Below the pieces are notes generated by a model. It did no database searches, had not been told where the DNA came from, and saw only the letters and a program-made list of their open reading frames with translations. 64,000 bases of DNA. It comes from Glandiceps talaboti. Its lineage: Eukaryota > Hemichordata > Enteropneusta > Spengelidae. This document shows, piece after piece, positions 23,900-36,361 of the stretch (position 1 is its first letter; each line of letters begins with the position of its first letter). A program made the translations under genes and the position numbers. Where the stretch lies: assembly GCF_964340395.1 (NCBI RefSeq), contig NC_135552.1, positions 26,946,681-27,010,680 of the forward strand, in the 5' to 3' direction.

Positions 23900-25600
23900 T
23901 TGATAATAGTCTGTGTGTACCTTGGCTCAAAGTTTGAATCAATATATTATCATTTGATATCTTATTTAAGATGTGAAAATATTACCGATGAAAACAAGTG
24001 AAAGCAACATCCAAGTGTATATAATATATTCAACACCAGAGAAAAATAAAACTTGGACATTTCAGAACATTCAAATTGTCCTCCCATTATCCTCACTAAT
24101 TTGTAAGTTCCTCCAAGGATGATATCTTCAACCCCTCCCCAATGTACCTGTCATCCCTATAATTTAGTAAGCTGCCCCATTCATATGTAGACCATTCATA
24201 CATTAACAAACTTGGAACATCCCAAATACAAAGCTAATGTCGGGTTTGGTAAGGATGCCAATGTAGTGTAGTTAGCTGTGACCGTAGGCTTTTCCTGTTA
24301 TATTTCCCATCGTCTGGTTTAATTCGCTGCTTTCCATGTCGGTGGTACAATATACACTGTCTTCCTGTCATCATCAGCAACCAATCTTTATTCAGTAACA
24401 GACAGTCTGCCATTTATCGGAGTTCAATGACTGCTGAATGTGCATATCTTTTCCTCGTCACAGCCTGTACATTTATATCATGCATGCGCAAATCGCGATA
24501 TCAAATGCAAGATTTTGCCAGAGGTATTGCGACATTTAACCATCATTGAAAAATATATGTAAAATACGTAAGACCTTTTAATACAACAGAAGAGATTGTA
24601 CCTTGAGGCCATGTACAATGTAGTTTATCTTTCAAACATTACATCTACTGTAATTTTTTTCCACTATAAATGTCAGTAGTTTTAGAATTTGGAAACAGGA
24701 TGTGGGACAATTTGGATCATGATTTTTCCAGCTCGATTTTTCACATAAATTGTCAGGTCAGAATAGTCAAGAATATTCAGTAGGCAAGTATGTTCTACAT
24801 CACATACTGGAAACACTTTTTTTCCGAAAAATCACACAGAAGTCATATGTCAGCAACTGTGATCTTAGAATTTGTGAGGTTGCGTTATGTCAAATATGTT
24901 ATATAAATTCATGTATGGGTCGAAATTAATATGGTTATTATTGTAAAATGGTTGAAATGAATGCAAATCTACTTTGTATCAATTGGAGATATGCCAGTAA
25001 TGAGTCTTAGATGAAATCAGTTGCCATTATGAAAAGAACCAAATCAACAGGTGACGTATTTCCAAATTAACCTCTTATTAAATTTCTGAATGTATGACAT
25101 CGCCTAATTTGTGGATCAACGTAAATTATTAATGTCTATACAACAGTACATAGAATTAGACATTATTTATGATACTCATAAAGGGGTCTTTTCCATGGCA
25201 ACAGGTACAATGACTCTTAGAAACCTGTATCAACCATGTTCTCAGGCACGTTGACCGGAATAATATTCGTTTTCCGTTTTCCGGCAGCTATGTGCTGTGA
25301 ATTGAATCGAATAGTATCCGTAATTAATGGATTGTACTGATTACAGCGTGGTTCTCACAGCGCATCCACTGATGGAATGACATCTCTGAAATGAAAATGT
25401 TAACCCAAAACCAATTCTTAACCTTTATCTCATAGCATCTCGTTTATTAAGTATTTTATGTGTGAATATTATATTTTTTATATTCTGTTCAAAAATTTAT
25501 GATATCTATCCTGGCAGTAACTGTTGATTGAATCCTAGAATGAAGGCACCTGTCAGACATACTGTCTGGTATTAAAATCAGCATTCATACTACTTTCAGC
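23900..25600. other. Presumed intron, no element recognised
   Basis: It lies between two exons that join in phase. Two stretches (about 24240-24500 and 25240-25340) are less AT-rich, contain CpG and show no repeat structure. They could be conserved non-coding DNA, but this cannot be judged from one sequence. Confidence 0.4.
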
Positions 25601-25689
25601 AACCTTGGGATTCACATGTACAGACAATATTTCATACATTTTCCGTTGCAGCTATGCTTCATGCTCAGTTACACTTGAGTCCCCTACAC

Positions 25690-25950
<261 letters not shown>

Positions 25951-26069
25951 CTAATAAACGTAATAGTCACAAGCCGATGCACACAGATCTAGACACAGTT
26001 ACATATGGTATATATATAAACATACACTCATGAATGCATTGAAACACGTGTACACACATTGACACACTC

Positions 26070-26071
26070 TA

Positions 26072-26104
<33 letters not shown>

Positions 26105-26310
26105 AACAAACACACACCTGAGCAGTGAGTGCCCCTCTATTTGCTAATTTGACATGCCACTGCTCTGCAATTTCCTGTGACCCACCAAAAGTTGGTATTT
26201 CCCTTATTCCTTACTGTAGAAACTCACAAGAAAACCCAGCTTTTAACATTTTGCCCCATATCATAAATTAGTTATCAATGAGAGCACACAGTGTACACTA
26301 TTACATATGC
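26070..26310. repeat. (CA)n tract and dispersed repeat, copy 2
   Basis: (CA)n at about 26073-26100 is followed by 'tttgacatgccactgctctg', 'caatttcctgtgacccacc' and 'actcacaagaaaa', matching the copy at 22510-22690. Confidence 0.6.
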
Positions 26311-27420
26311 ACCAATGATTACTTGTGTTGTTGTGCATGCATACTAGACTAAGTGCTATTTGCACTACAGTGCAATGCCGAAAACATTATTGCATACCTG
26401 CATGCAAATGATATGCAAATAAGGGCATGACTGTTCGTTGTACACGAAAACATGTGACTATACACAGATAATTTTTATGGAAATATGCTGTTATGGATAA
26501 ACATAAGAACAGAACCCCAAGCGGTATGAGTTCCAGTGTGGGTACTCACTACCAAGAATATTTGCAATGATATTTGCTTGCTACACTCGTGAAAGTACAG
26601 TACACTGCAAGTATGCCACACTTGTACTCACACCTCATGGGGAGCTGTTATAGTATTACTATTAGGAATGATACTTTTTAGCAGAGAAAATTAAAAGTAC
26701 TTTGAGTCATGAGAATTCTAGGTGGCCATGCATTGAATTGGTCTCCCTATGATATTCTGAAAGCTGAATACGATTTTATGCCTTACGTGATATCAATCCA
26801 GCACTGTGTGAATATATTGATTAAGAACAGGTCAACTACCTCTAACTGTAATCTCGCTATTATCAGTGGATTCTGTGCCAATATCAACCAGGACAAGTAC
26901 TGAGTAATTTTCATTGAATTAACCACTTGACTAATACACATAATGGGGTAATTATATCTATACCCTGTATGATTCATCACACACTATTACAACAGAATGA
27001 ATTTAAAAAAGGAATTATGAAAAATAGCAAAACGTGTTATGTAAGCAGTGCTAACATCTTTATCATGGTGAACCCAACTGACACATTCTAGCATGCCTAG
27101 CGTGTCATGTTGTCAACAGATTCGTATTTTTACTCCAGCTTAAGGGGTACAGTCCAGGGGTACGGTACGTAAGGATAACCAGAGCCCCTAAAATCTCAAT
27201 TTACATCACTCAGAAAGATCCTGACCAACACTTGATATTTATCCCAATGGTCGGAAGATTCCAACATTGTTTAATTTACTCATTCACAGTCTACCCTTTC
27301 CTAGACTATAAGACTTAGAGTCACAATATTTCATAGGTAATCATCATTTGTAGCAAGTGATCAAAAACAACAAATCTATCAGTCTCCAACCTTCCCCCTC
27401 CATCCTTGTTATAAACCCTG
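26311..27420. other. Presumed intron, nothing recognised
   Basis: Short open frames (for example 26709-26903) have no splice support. Confidence 0.4.
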
Positions 27421-27427
27421 AAATAGC

Positions 27428-27681
27428 CCAATTGGGAACTTGCAATCCAGACTGAGCATGCTCAGACGCAAAGGACTATGGGATTATCTGCGGTTATTGT
27501 AATACCTAATCTGGAGCTACTGATAAAATTAACCTCCCACAATGGTCAGGGTAACTATGAATTGATCATTCCTGGTTGCAAACAATGTAACAGTATTGTT
27601 TACAATAGAATTCATTATGTTTATTGTCACATTTCCCATGATGCAACATTCAACATGGCGGGTTTGCAAGTTCCCAATTGG
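27428..27681. mobile_element. MITE-like element with perfect 18-bp terminal inverted repeats
   Basis: The left end CCAATTGGGAACTTGCAA (27428-27445) is the exact reverse complement of the right end (27664-27681). Inside, CTGAGCATGCTCAG (27452-27465) is a perfect palindrome, and 'ctatggga' near the left mirrors 'tcccatga' near the right. Size (254 bp), perfect termini and lack of a transposase fit a non-autonomous DNA transposon. No clear target-site duplication is visible, so the superfamily is undetermined. Confidence 0.7.
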
Positions 27682-27984
27682 ACATATTAAATTACCTCAT
27701 TGGATCATTTATAAGTTATATCCAAGTACCAAATATTAGTTCAAGTGATGTTTATAAGTTAATATAACAGTATAATACTGTGAGTACCTTAAAATGTAGG
27801 AAAAAAATACATCACAAAAACATATATCTTCAGCTTGTGCCACTTTTAATGATGCTTGATTCTTGATTCCGGAATCTGGGATTTCCATGCTACCTATTTG
27901 GACAAGCCAGACATAGCTGTCAGCCAATCAAATATGAAGAACAGGGAGAAACAGGATTGAAAATATTCTGATATTTGAAGATAG

Positions 27985-28487
27985 CAAAATTCGCATATTT
28001 TGAGTGTTGATGCAGGTTGGTATATGGTCTATTTGGAGATAGCAAAACTGGTATATTTTGAGTGTTGATGCAGGTTGGTATATGGTCTATTTGGAGATAT
28101 CAAAACTGGCATATTTTGAGTGTTGATGCAGGTTGGTATACATGTATGGTCTATTGGAAGATAGCAAAAGTGGTATATTTTGAGTGTTGATGCAGGTTGG
28201 TATACATGTATGGTCTATTGGAAGATAGCAAAAGTGGTATATTTTGAGTGTTGATGCAGGTTGGTATACATGTATGGTCTATTGGAAGATAGCAAAAGTG
28301 GTATATTTTGAGTGTTGATGCAGGTTGGTATACATGTATGGTCTATTGGAAGATAGCAAAACTGGTATATTTTGAGTATTGATGCAGGTTGGTATACATG
28401 TATGGTCTATTGGAAGATAGCAAAATTTGCATATTTTGAGTGTTGATGCAGGTTGGTATACATGTATGGTCTATTGGAAGCTCAAGT
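27985..28487. repeat. 64-bp minisatellite, about 8 copies
   Basis: Units contain 'gttgatgcaggttggtatac' and 'atagcaaaagtggtatattttg'. The first copies are about 59 bp because they lack 'catgta'; the later ones are 64 bp and nearly identical. Confidence 0.9.
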
Positions 28488-28779
28488 CTGTTCATCTGAT
28501 CTAATCCTCGGCAATGTTGTGTCCTTCAATCTCAGAGTAGTTTGCCAAATATTTAAATGTTAGTTATACATTCTCTTGTTTTACAGCATCACTGAAATAA
28601 CACACCAAATGGATAGAGTGGCCATGTAGGCTTGGAATCTACAAGTTACCACTTCCGAGTTTCATTCTTGCCATTTATTTCTAAATGACTAGAGTCCTTG
28701 AACAAAATTTGAACTAGAATTGTGCCCCAGTCAACTCAACATGGTCGGATAGAGGCTGCTATGTGAAGAATTTAGTTCA

Positions 28780-28960
28780 ATGCACTTACAATGGTTGTAA
28801 TGGATTGTATGCTTCCCAGGGAGTTGAGGAAGTATAGCGTGCCATTGTGCCACTCTTGGTCCATGCCATTGTATAATTGTAAAGCACTTTGAGTACAGTT
28901 TGGGAAAGAGCAATATTTAAAAAAAACTAGCATCACCATTATTATTATTCTTTCATTGTA
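28780..28960 (+). mobile_element. 3' tail of an L2/CR1-type LINE or a SINE sharing that tail
   Basis: The phrases 'ttgtaaagcactttgagtac', 'gggaaagagcaatatttaaa' and a terminal (ATT)n run ('attattattatt' near 28940) match the typical 'aaagcgctttgag...gcgctatataaa...(ATT)n' 3' end of L2-like retroposons. The attribution rests on remembered tail consensus; no reverse-transcriptase remnant is attached. Confidence 0.5.
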
Positions 28961-29051
28961 TTGCTCTTTGATAGTTGGTTTAGTGTAATGATACTAACCA
29001 GGAACCGTGGCCATGATCTCATGACTCTTTGTGAGGAAGAGAATTGAGATA

Positions 29052-29153
29052 CCAAACTTAGTCTAACACTCCCCAGTAATATGGTGTCAAACTGCTATAA
29101 TAATACACCATATTACCTCATAGAACAGGATTGCAATGGAATCCTAAGTTTGG
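29052..29153. repeat. Nested inverted repeat
   Basis: The outer pair is CCAAACTTAG (29052-29061) and CTAAGTTTGG (29144-29153). The inner pair is GTAATATGGTGT (29076-29087) and ACACCATATTAC (29105-29116). Both pairs are perfect and nested in one hairpin; the inner loop is 17 nt. Confidence 0.7.
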
Positions 29154-29159
29154 GCTAAT

Positions 29160-31420
29160 ACTGCCCTGTGGTATAGCCTGTCAATGGAACCACTAAAATA
29201 ACCACAGACCACATCACAGACCTATATTGCCGTTGATGTAGTGGTTTCAAATAGCAAACTTTGAAATCTGAACTGTATTTCTAACTCTGAAGGATTACAT
29301 TGACTAGTAAAGTGATTTTAAAGCTGTTTTGTCTCTAGGGACTTGACGATAGTGTACATGTACTAATAGTCTGTGATTCATATACCAGTCTGTGATTTTG
29401 TGTACTTTCTACATTGCATGGTATACTGTCTTTGACCATTGAACCCTTCCCATCCAAATTACTTTATTCTGAGTGATCACTGATCTAAGTTCTCTATCTC
29501 CCATAAAATTTCAGTTGAAATTCAACTCCTCTATAGTCGCCGCCTAAGTAAAGTGATTTGTCATTGGTTGTAATTTAAGTTTATATCTTCACAATGAAAT
29601 GTCTGCAGTGACTTCTACAACACCCACCACAATCCTTTCATAATTGATGAAACAAAACTTAGAATCAGACTGGTTGCCAAACAGCATGTGGGTGGATGAT
29701 GACATTTGAACTCTGCTGAGTCGGCTGATCTCACATGAGACAATCACTATGTCATCATTTCATTCATCGCCTTCTTTTAGCATACAATAAGGTGAAGAAA
29801 GTTTGAAGTACTTACCACGACCTTTGAACTGGGAGACAAATCATGTGACAGCTCTCGTTACTTTTTATAACTGACTACACGTGATGATTAGTAAAGGTAC
29901 TGGCATTGTACTAGTATGGTCCGGTTTGTTTGACCGTGCTGTTTTCCCAGATTGCCTAAAGTACATAAATAAAAACTATGAAACCAAACACCTTAATACA
30001 ATTACATTGTGCAATAACTCAGCTCCATGTTGGTTGTCATTGTTTGTAATCTTACCAAGGCTGGCTGCCATAAATCTATCAGCAATATCAATTGTCAACT
30101 TTAGAGAGATTCTTTCCCACCAAATGTAGGTGAAGAACACCATTCTGTGAAGTTCAGAGTGACTGACAGTGTGTTATTAAATTTCATTCCCATCTGACGG
30201 CTGAAAATAAATCTCTATTTTACACATGTTGTTTATTATCTTTAATAAGTTGTGGGTGCTATGAATAGATACATGATCCAAATACAAGCTTGCACAAACC
30301 CAGTTATCATTTCAATTCCACAAGCTGTACAGGTGTTTAAACATTGCTAGTGGTACTGTGTTTTACCTCTCAGACCTAGCCAGTTTACAGTGCCATAGTG
30401 GTACTGTTTATCTCACATACCTAGTTTGTTTGCAGCACTAGTGGTACTCCATTTATCTCTCATACCACAATTGTGTTGAGAATGTAAAAATGTTGGTAAC
30501 TACTATTTGAAAATGTACATCTAATAACTGATTACAAGGAAGTCATTTATGTAAATATACATGCACAGCCTAGATGAACACATCATCACAATGCATAAAG
30601 TATGTGAAGGGTGCATGTGATATTTTACATGTAGTTATGCACCCACATATCATCCATCCATCCATCAGGTTGCCTCGCTGTCTGTCTTTCTCTACATCCA
30701 TCCATCTTTCTATCTATTAGCACACCTTCTTCTTGAGATAGTAACATCAAGACAAATCTCTGGGCTATCTATCTACATGTATCTATCTAACTATCTAATA
30801 TTTCATAATTTATTTATTTATTTACAATAGAGCTTAAAGATCACATGCAAGTTAAGTCACAAGGGCAAATGTAGCTACTTTTTGTAAAATAAAAATTAGA
30901 CCCAGATGGCAATAAATAGATAAATACAACTTAAAATTCAAAACTCACTTTGGATTAAGGCTGATACTACTTCACTTTTTGCAGGGAGATAAATAAGAAA
31001 TATTCAACACACAATGAGTCAAGTCAGTCAAACCAAACCAAACAATGTAATTTTATGGACATCAGTATTACATAGACTGAGGGTATATGTCATGACATAT
31101 CATGCAAACTATATGATAGGAGAAACAAGAATGAAACCTGTTACTTCTATATCACCTATAACAGTTTATGCAGACTGTTTAATGATCAAGTTATGTACAA
31201 ATCTTTTCCCATAACTTATTTAGATAATATTGTTTGTATTTGACCCTAATTCAAGGTTAGGTCAACTCTTGACCCGAACTCAAGGTCATATCTACTCTTA
31301 GCTCACTGTGTAAAATAACATTGTCTGTTTTCTGCTCAGACCCGTAAGTCGCATGTGATGGTGACGTGTTCTCAAATGTCGACTCAACAAACATCCTGTT
31401 GTGAACAACAACATTATCAT
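29160..31420. other. Presumed intron with short simple repeats
   Basis: (CATC)n and (CTAT)-like tracts occur at about 30650-30800 and (TTTA)n near 30815. A possible minus-strand exon (acceptor TTTATGTACTTTAG near 29963, donor GTAAGT near 29815) has stops in all frames, so at best it would be untranslated. Confidence 0.4.
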
Positions 31421-31424
31421 TGTG

Positions 31425-31905
31425 AACTTAACCTGGAAGTTCACCATGTCAAAAAGTATGCAAAAAAGTTATGATTTAAAGTAAAAAATTCCACTGTGTC
31501 CTAAATACATAATGTCAAAAAGTTAACCTAAAGGCCTGAAATTCACAGAGTCAAAACATAATACCCAAAAGTGATGATTGAAAACCAGAAGTTGTGAGTT
31601 CAGAATGTCAAAAGTGCAATGCAAAAAAGTTCACTGCATCAAAAGTGTAATGCAAAAAAACTCTTAATTAAACTAATACTTAATACCAGAACAGTAGTGA
31701 TCAGAAGTTCACTTTGTCAAACATACAAAAAAATAGTAATCTAAGTCCAGAAGTTCACTTTGTCAAAAGCATGATGCAAAGCTAGCAGAGGTTTTAAGCC
31801 AGAAGTTTGCTGCATATAAAGTACATACAACAATGCAAGAAAAGAAGTAATTTATTAAAGACCGGAAGTTTACTGTGTCAAAAGCATACAATATACAAAA
31901 GGTTT
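31425..31905. repeat. Degenerate tandem array based on 'ccagaagttcactgtgtcaa'
   Basis: Seven to eight irregular units carry 'gaagttcac', 'tgtcaaaa' and 'atgcaaaa' phrases, spaced about 55-75 bp, from 31434 to 31895. No frame is conserved through them. Confidence 0.65.
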
Positions 31906-32114
31906 AACATAGCGTATAAATAATTGGAGTATTGTGACATCATCCATGGTTATATACACAGTTTAGTTTTTAATAGGGGTTGTATTTGAGTGCACTCACA
32001 TTGTACATGTATAAATCCTTAGCCCAGAGACTTGGCTATCTGGTTTGAAAATGATGTTCATATTCTGTCAAGCCACATTTATGGCAAGTCTCTTGGTTAT
32101 AAGAATATGAGCTG

Positions 32115-32305
32115 ATATATCCAACCCTAGCACTATGGGCAGACCAGTTTATCCAAACTGAATCCTGGTACTCCACAACATGGGCATACCAGTTTATCCA
32201 ACCCTAGCAACATGGGCAGACCAGGTTATCCAACCCTAGCAACATGGGCAGACCAGTTTATCCAAACTGAATCCTGGTACTCCACAACATGGGCATACCA
32301 GTTCA
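32115..32305. repeat. Composite minisatellite
   Basis: 'ccaaccctagcaacatgggc' followed by 'agaccagtttat' alternates with 'ccaaactgaatcctggtact' followed by 'ccacaacatgggcatacca'. The higher-order unit occurs twice, with extra copies of the first subunit between. Confidence 0.8.
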
Positions 32306-32884
32306 AAAGCGTTTTGACCTTGGATCATATCCCTTTCAATTAGTCCAGAGAATTGTTATCATGGTCTCACATCCCAACCTGGAAAGGTAGCCTGACATTA
32401 GACAAACTCAGAAATCTCAACAACTTTAGTTTCAAACTACCACATACAACAGGATGACCTAATTGTATCTTTTATTATGCATTCACTACATAACATAAAT
32501 TATCATCAGATTTCAACTGCTGTTTAATCACAAGGCTACCTGTATTTACTACATACATTTGTCCACTCAATTTATCTTGTTAGCTTGTATTATGATTTGT
32601 GAGTAAATGAATGACTTTAAGTCTTTGACAAACCAAACAAAATAATAAAATGATTCCAGCTGTGAGGTAAATAATTAAGGTATTAAACACAGTACTCAAA
32701 TAATATTGTACCTCACCCATTCTCTCTGGTATTCATATTAAAATTTATTACTCAAAATGTATATTTTACTTGAAATATACAATAATTTATACAAGTTAAT
32801 AGTTTTTGTACGTATACAGAAAATTTATTACGTTATTATCAATGACTTTAATAATTCTAGCAAATTTGAATTTATGTTTTATAG

Positions 32885-33383
32885 ATACCAGGCACCAAAC
32901 TCAGTAGATGCCCTATGGTCAGTGGAGTCACATGATAAGGATACACCAATTAGAACAAAGAGAAAACAATCTGCCCAGAAAGGCAGAGGACCAGAGAAAA
33001 GACAACAACACAAACAACAAAGTAAAAAGGTTCAGCAGTTCCAGCAAGCTGGTTGTCATGGAGATGGTTCTCATGACAACAGGAATAAACAACATAAGGG
33101 AAGGAGCAGTGGCGGTGATACAAGTGATGTTGATATGAGAACACACGAAGGTCCTAGAACTGAGAAAGAATCCAGTGAAAGAGATTCAGACTATAACAAG
33201 AAACAAAAAGCTAAACATCACAGACCAAGTTCACAAATAGGAAGAGGGTCATACAGGGGAGGCAAATGGGATCACCAGGAAACCAGAGGGGCTGGAAGGG
33301 GGAGGGGGAACATCAAAGAGTACAAAAGCACAGACACAAAACAAGATGTGAAAAGGGAGACAGAAGAAAGCAAAGACTCGTGA
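32885..33383 (+). CDS. Last coding exon of a plus-strand gene with an Arg/Gly/Lys-rich tail
   Basis: The acceptor TTTATGTTTTATAG (AG at 32883-32884) opens 165 sense codons ending in TGA at 33381-33383. The part encoded upstream of the acceptor in this frame is Ile/Tyr/Phe-rich intron and is excluded. The peptide starts YQAPNSVDALWSVESHDKD, continues with a basic stretch (RTKRKQSAQKGRGPEKRQQ) and has RG/RGG-type motifs near the end (GRGSYRGGK, GAGRGRG), so it is highly charged and probably disordered. Such tails are typical of RNA-binding or nuclear proteins; that is inference. Family not recognised. The exon starts in phase 2 and joins in frame to 23223-23297. Confidence 0.75.
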
Positions 33384-33488
33384 AACATTGAAACATCACT
33401 CCAGATAAAACACATATGAATGGCTAACCCAAATAACAATATAATTATGTTCATATTTTAGTGTACACTGTCAATTGTATATGATGTG

Positions 33489-33494
33489 AATAAA
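33489..33494 (+). terminator. Poly(A) signal of the plus-strand gene
   Basis: AATAAA lies 106 bases after the TGA, followed by a TG-rich stretch ('cttgtgtcattcatgttct') about 35 bases further on, as expected of a cleavage and polyadenylation site. Confidence 0.7.
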
Positions 33495-33559
33495 CACAGT
33501 CATTTAATTACAACCTGGTACAGACTTGTGTCATTCATGTTCTACTCCCCAAACTATAG

Positions 33560-33760
33560 TTGTCCGTTGCTGAGTGGTTTAAACACTGGCCTATCTCTTT
33601 GATCTTGCCACTGTGGTTCAAACCCTGGTCTGAGTGTTTGAGTGTTTACATGGAGTTTGCCACTCTGACGAGTGTTTGACTATACCAAACAATTCAGCTG
33701 TGATTTTCATCAGCACACACCTTTCCTCTGTATTAACACTTCTCTCACTGGACTTCTTGG
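33560..33760 (+). mobile_element. tRNA-derived SINE
   Basis: GTTGCTGAGTGGTTTAAACA matches a Leu/Ser-type tRNA A-box region. About 45 bases later GTGGTTCAAACCCTGG matches a B box. The remainder does not fold into a full tRNA and continues into unrelated sequence, as in SINEs. It inserted just after the poly(A) site of the upstream gene. Confidence 0.65.
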
Positions 33761-33836
33761 GAGACAACTTTGTTAAAACTTATAGAAATATTCGGTATAA
33801 ATAAGGATTATGTAAATTACGTTTAGTGAATGGATG

Positions 33837-34390
33837 GATGCAGTGTTACAAAAATCTAGCAGATTTATATACCACATGGCCAATAGTAGCAGTATTGTAT
33901 AGTTTCTATTTCCATTCTAACCATTCATATAAGTCTTCACAAATATGCCAATTCCTTATATGCAAATTTACTCTGGAGAAAGCTCTATTTTTTATTTTAA
34001 AAAACAAAAACATAGATGTTGGAGAGAGACATTGAGTCTGTGACCACAAATCACTGACACATAGATGATGTATTGTTGTACAACAGTGGAATGTTGGTAA
34101 CATTGTATCAAAGTTGTTTCCTCTTGCTAAATATAGCTACATGTTTCACCACTTCCAGTTTCCATTATGATAAATATGGGGAATACTGCATGCCTCCATC
34201 TTTGAAATAACAATTATTTTCCTGTGATTTCAACAATTGAGGGGGTGGTAAAATATTGTTCTTTTTTCCAACCTTGACTAACATAAAAAATACTAGTTAG
34301 GTAATATAACTCAAAACAATTGGACTATAGCAATTGATCATAACATGTAGTCTCTGTCACTTCCTGGGGATATTTTTGTCAAGGATTTAT
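33837..34390. repeat. Left copy of a 0.55-kb direct duplication
   Basis: From 'gatgcagtgttacaaaaa' to 'gatttattttctaattc' this copy matches 35653-36248 almost base for base, with scattered substitutions and short indels. At its right end it lacks most of the exon present beside the other copy. Relative to the exon frame there (minus strand), a few bases are missing just before the 'gaagtgacagagactaca' segment, so the frame is shifted. If the exon at 36161-36361 is real, this is a broken copy of its 3' end. Confidence 0.85.
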
Positions 34391-35652
34391 TTTCTAATTC
34401 TAAAAAATATTTTTTTGCAAAATAATTATGATGAATTTCTTGTTGACACTAATTTATTGTCAGCAGTTGCACAGTCAAAAAAAATGATTGGATAGAAAGA
34501 CCCCATCTTGTCATTTGAAAAAATCGAATTTGTCATGCATTAATTTTCAGATTCCCAAATAAATTTTGTCAACAAATATTGGGTGTTATGTTGTAGATCA
34601 TGATGGATTTCCTTTTGAAAATAATGTACTGTTATAAATTAGTCAAAAAACTGAACTGAAGAAAAGACGTACCTCAACATATCATTTGAAAACTAATCAC
34701 TTCATCAACAAAAAACATCACAAAATATGTATTTTAACATTAATTATTTAGATCGCTTTGATGCAACGACAATGGCCTTTTCAACATTTTGAAATGACAT
34801 GAATATTCATGGGGTTCTGAATTAGCTGTACTGTTGATGAAAGCACAGTTGGAAATTGAAATACATTCACTAATTGTCCAGAGTCCTTGTACCACAGTGT
34901 TAAAGCAGTTAAACCAGAATACCCTGGGAAAACGTGCCTTGTTCGGTGGGGTCAAACAGAGTATCACCCTTTTAACACACAAATCTAGTTAATTCTTCAA
35001 TCAAAGCGCAATGTTGAACTAAATCAAAATAGTTGTATTAAAATAGGCATATGAGCTAAATACCCGGTCACCAACAAACCTTGATGCATCAATTAACTAC
35101 AGTTTTTGTCGTAAATTTCTAACGATATAAAAATATTCAAGAGGGTCTGCAATAATATTATAATGATATATACAATATATACAGTCACCACTTTTTGCAG
35201 TGCTCAAGTGTTAAAGGAAGTAGAAACTGGAGAACCCGGGGAAAACCTCGCTTTTCTTACATACATATAGGAAACCTTTTAATCCAAGTCAGCCAACTCT
35301 GGCCCAGACCACAGTGGTAAGAGGCACACAAGCTAACTGCTTTGCCACTGACATCATTTACAATAGCTATTCATGCCGGGAAAGTGTTTCTAATCAAAGA
35401 TATTCTCACAGGCATTTCAGAATGATCAGCCAAATTTCTACATTCAGTCGTCATATTGCATACTGTATTGTTATTTTAAATACAGTATTTGTATTCTGTT
35501 TTTACTTGTAAAGAATCAGCGCACCATAATGTCTTATCCTTATTTACCAATATTTGTGTGAACAAGATAAAAAATACGTTTTGTGCCAAACTCTTTCAGT
35601 AAGGTTAGGTGAAATTGGCTATCAAGATTATGTATAATGCTTGTTAATGGCT
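34391..35652. other. Spacer between the duplicated copies, with a likely reverse-oriented SINE
   Basis: At about 35205-35360 the stretch 'ggagaacccggggaaaacct' to 'gctttgccactgaca' reads in reverse as GTCAGTGGCAAAGCAGTTAG, similar to a tRNA A-box region. This suggests a minus-strand SINE or related repeat. The rest is AT-rich with no exon seen. Confidence 0.4.
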
Positions 35653-36248
35653 TGATGCAGTGTTACAAAAACCTAACAAAGTTAAACAGATTTATATACC
35701 ATATGGCCAATAGTAGCAGTATTGTATAGTTTGTATTTCCATTCTAACCATTCATACAAGTCTTCACAATATGCCAATTCCTTATATGCCAAATTTACTC
35801 TGGAGAAAGCTCCATTTTTTATTTTAAAAAACAAAACAAAACATAGATGTTGGAGAGAGACATTGAGTCTGTGACCACAAATCACTGACACATAGATGAT
35901 GTATTGTTGTACAACAGTGGAAATGTTGGTAACATTGTATCAAAGTTGTTTCCTTGTGCTAAATATAGCTACATGTTTCACCACTACTTCCAGTTTCCAG
36001 TATGATAAATATGGGGAATACTGCATGCCTACCTCTTTGAAATAATAATTATTTTCCTGTGATTTCAACAATTGAGGGGGTGGTAAAATATTGTTCTTTT
36101 TTCCAACCTTGACTAACATAAAAAATACTAGTTAGGTAATATAACTCAAAACAATCGGACTTATAGCAGTTGATCATAACATGTAGTCTCTGTCACTTCC
36201 TTGGGAAAATTAACAACTTTTGTCATGGATTTATTTTCTAATTCCAAA
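35653..36248. repeat. Right copy of the 0.55-kb direct duplication
   Basis: Paralogue of 33837-34390, 1.8 kb away. Its right part overlaps the 3' half of the candidate minus-strand exon at 36161-36361, and the rest would be that gene's 3' untranslated region. A TTTATT (AATAAA on the minus strand) occurs at about 35818-35823. Confidence 0.85.
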
Positions 36249-36361
36249 ATAAAATGATACAAAATTTCCCCATCACAAAAACGCATGTAATGTTCATCTT
36301 GTAGGTTTAAACACATTTCAATCTCATACAGGACCTCAGAGTGTTCATTGTCCAAAGGTAT
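36161..36361 (-). CDS. Candidate last coding exon of an unrecognised minus-strand gene
   Basis: On the minus strand a good acceptor (CTTCACTTGATTGCAG, CAG at plus-strand 36362-36364) is followed by 66 sense codons and TAA; both other frames close early. The peptide starts IPLDNEHSEVLYEIEMCLNL, continues QDEHYMRFCDGEILYHFILE and is acidic and non-repetitive. I do not recognise it. The gene would converge on the plus-strand gene ending at 33.5 kb. A possible upstream donor on the same strand is GTAAGT (plus strand 39017-39022), which is phase-compatible but has no start codon in its frame. Confidence 0.45.
   Translation of the reverse strand: MPLDNEHSEVLYEIEMCLNLQDEHYMRFCDGEILYHFILELENKSMTKVVNFPKEVTETTCYDQLL

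Noticed and set aside
29816-29962. Minus-strand exon candidate (acceptor TTTATGTACTTTAG, donor GTAAGT)
   Set aside because: Good splice sites, but stops in every frame; at best an untranslated exon, so not called as coding.
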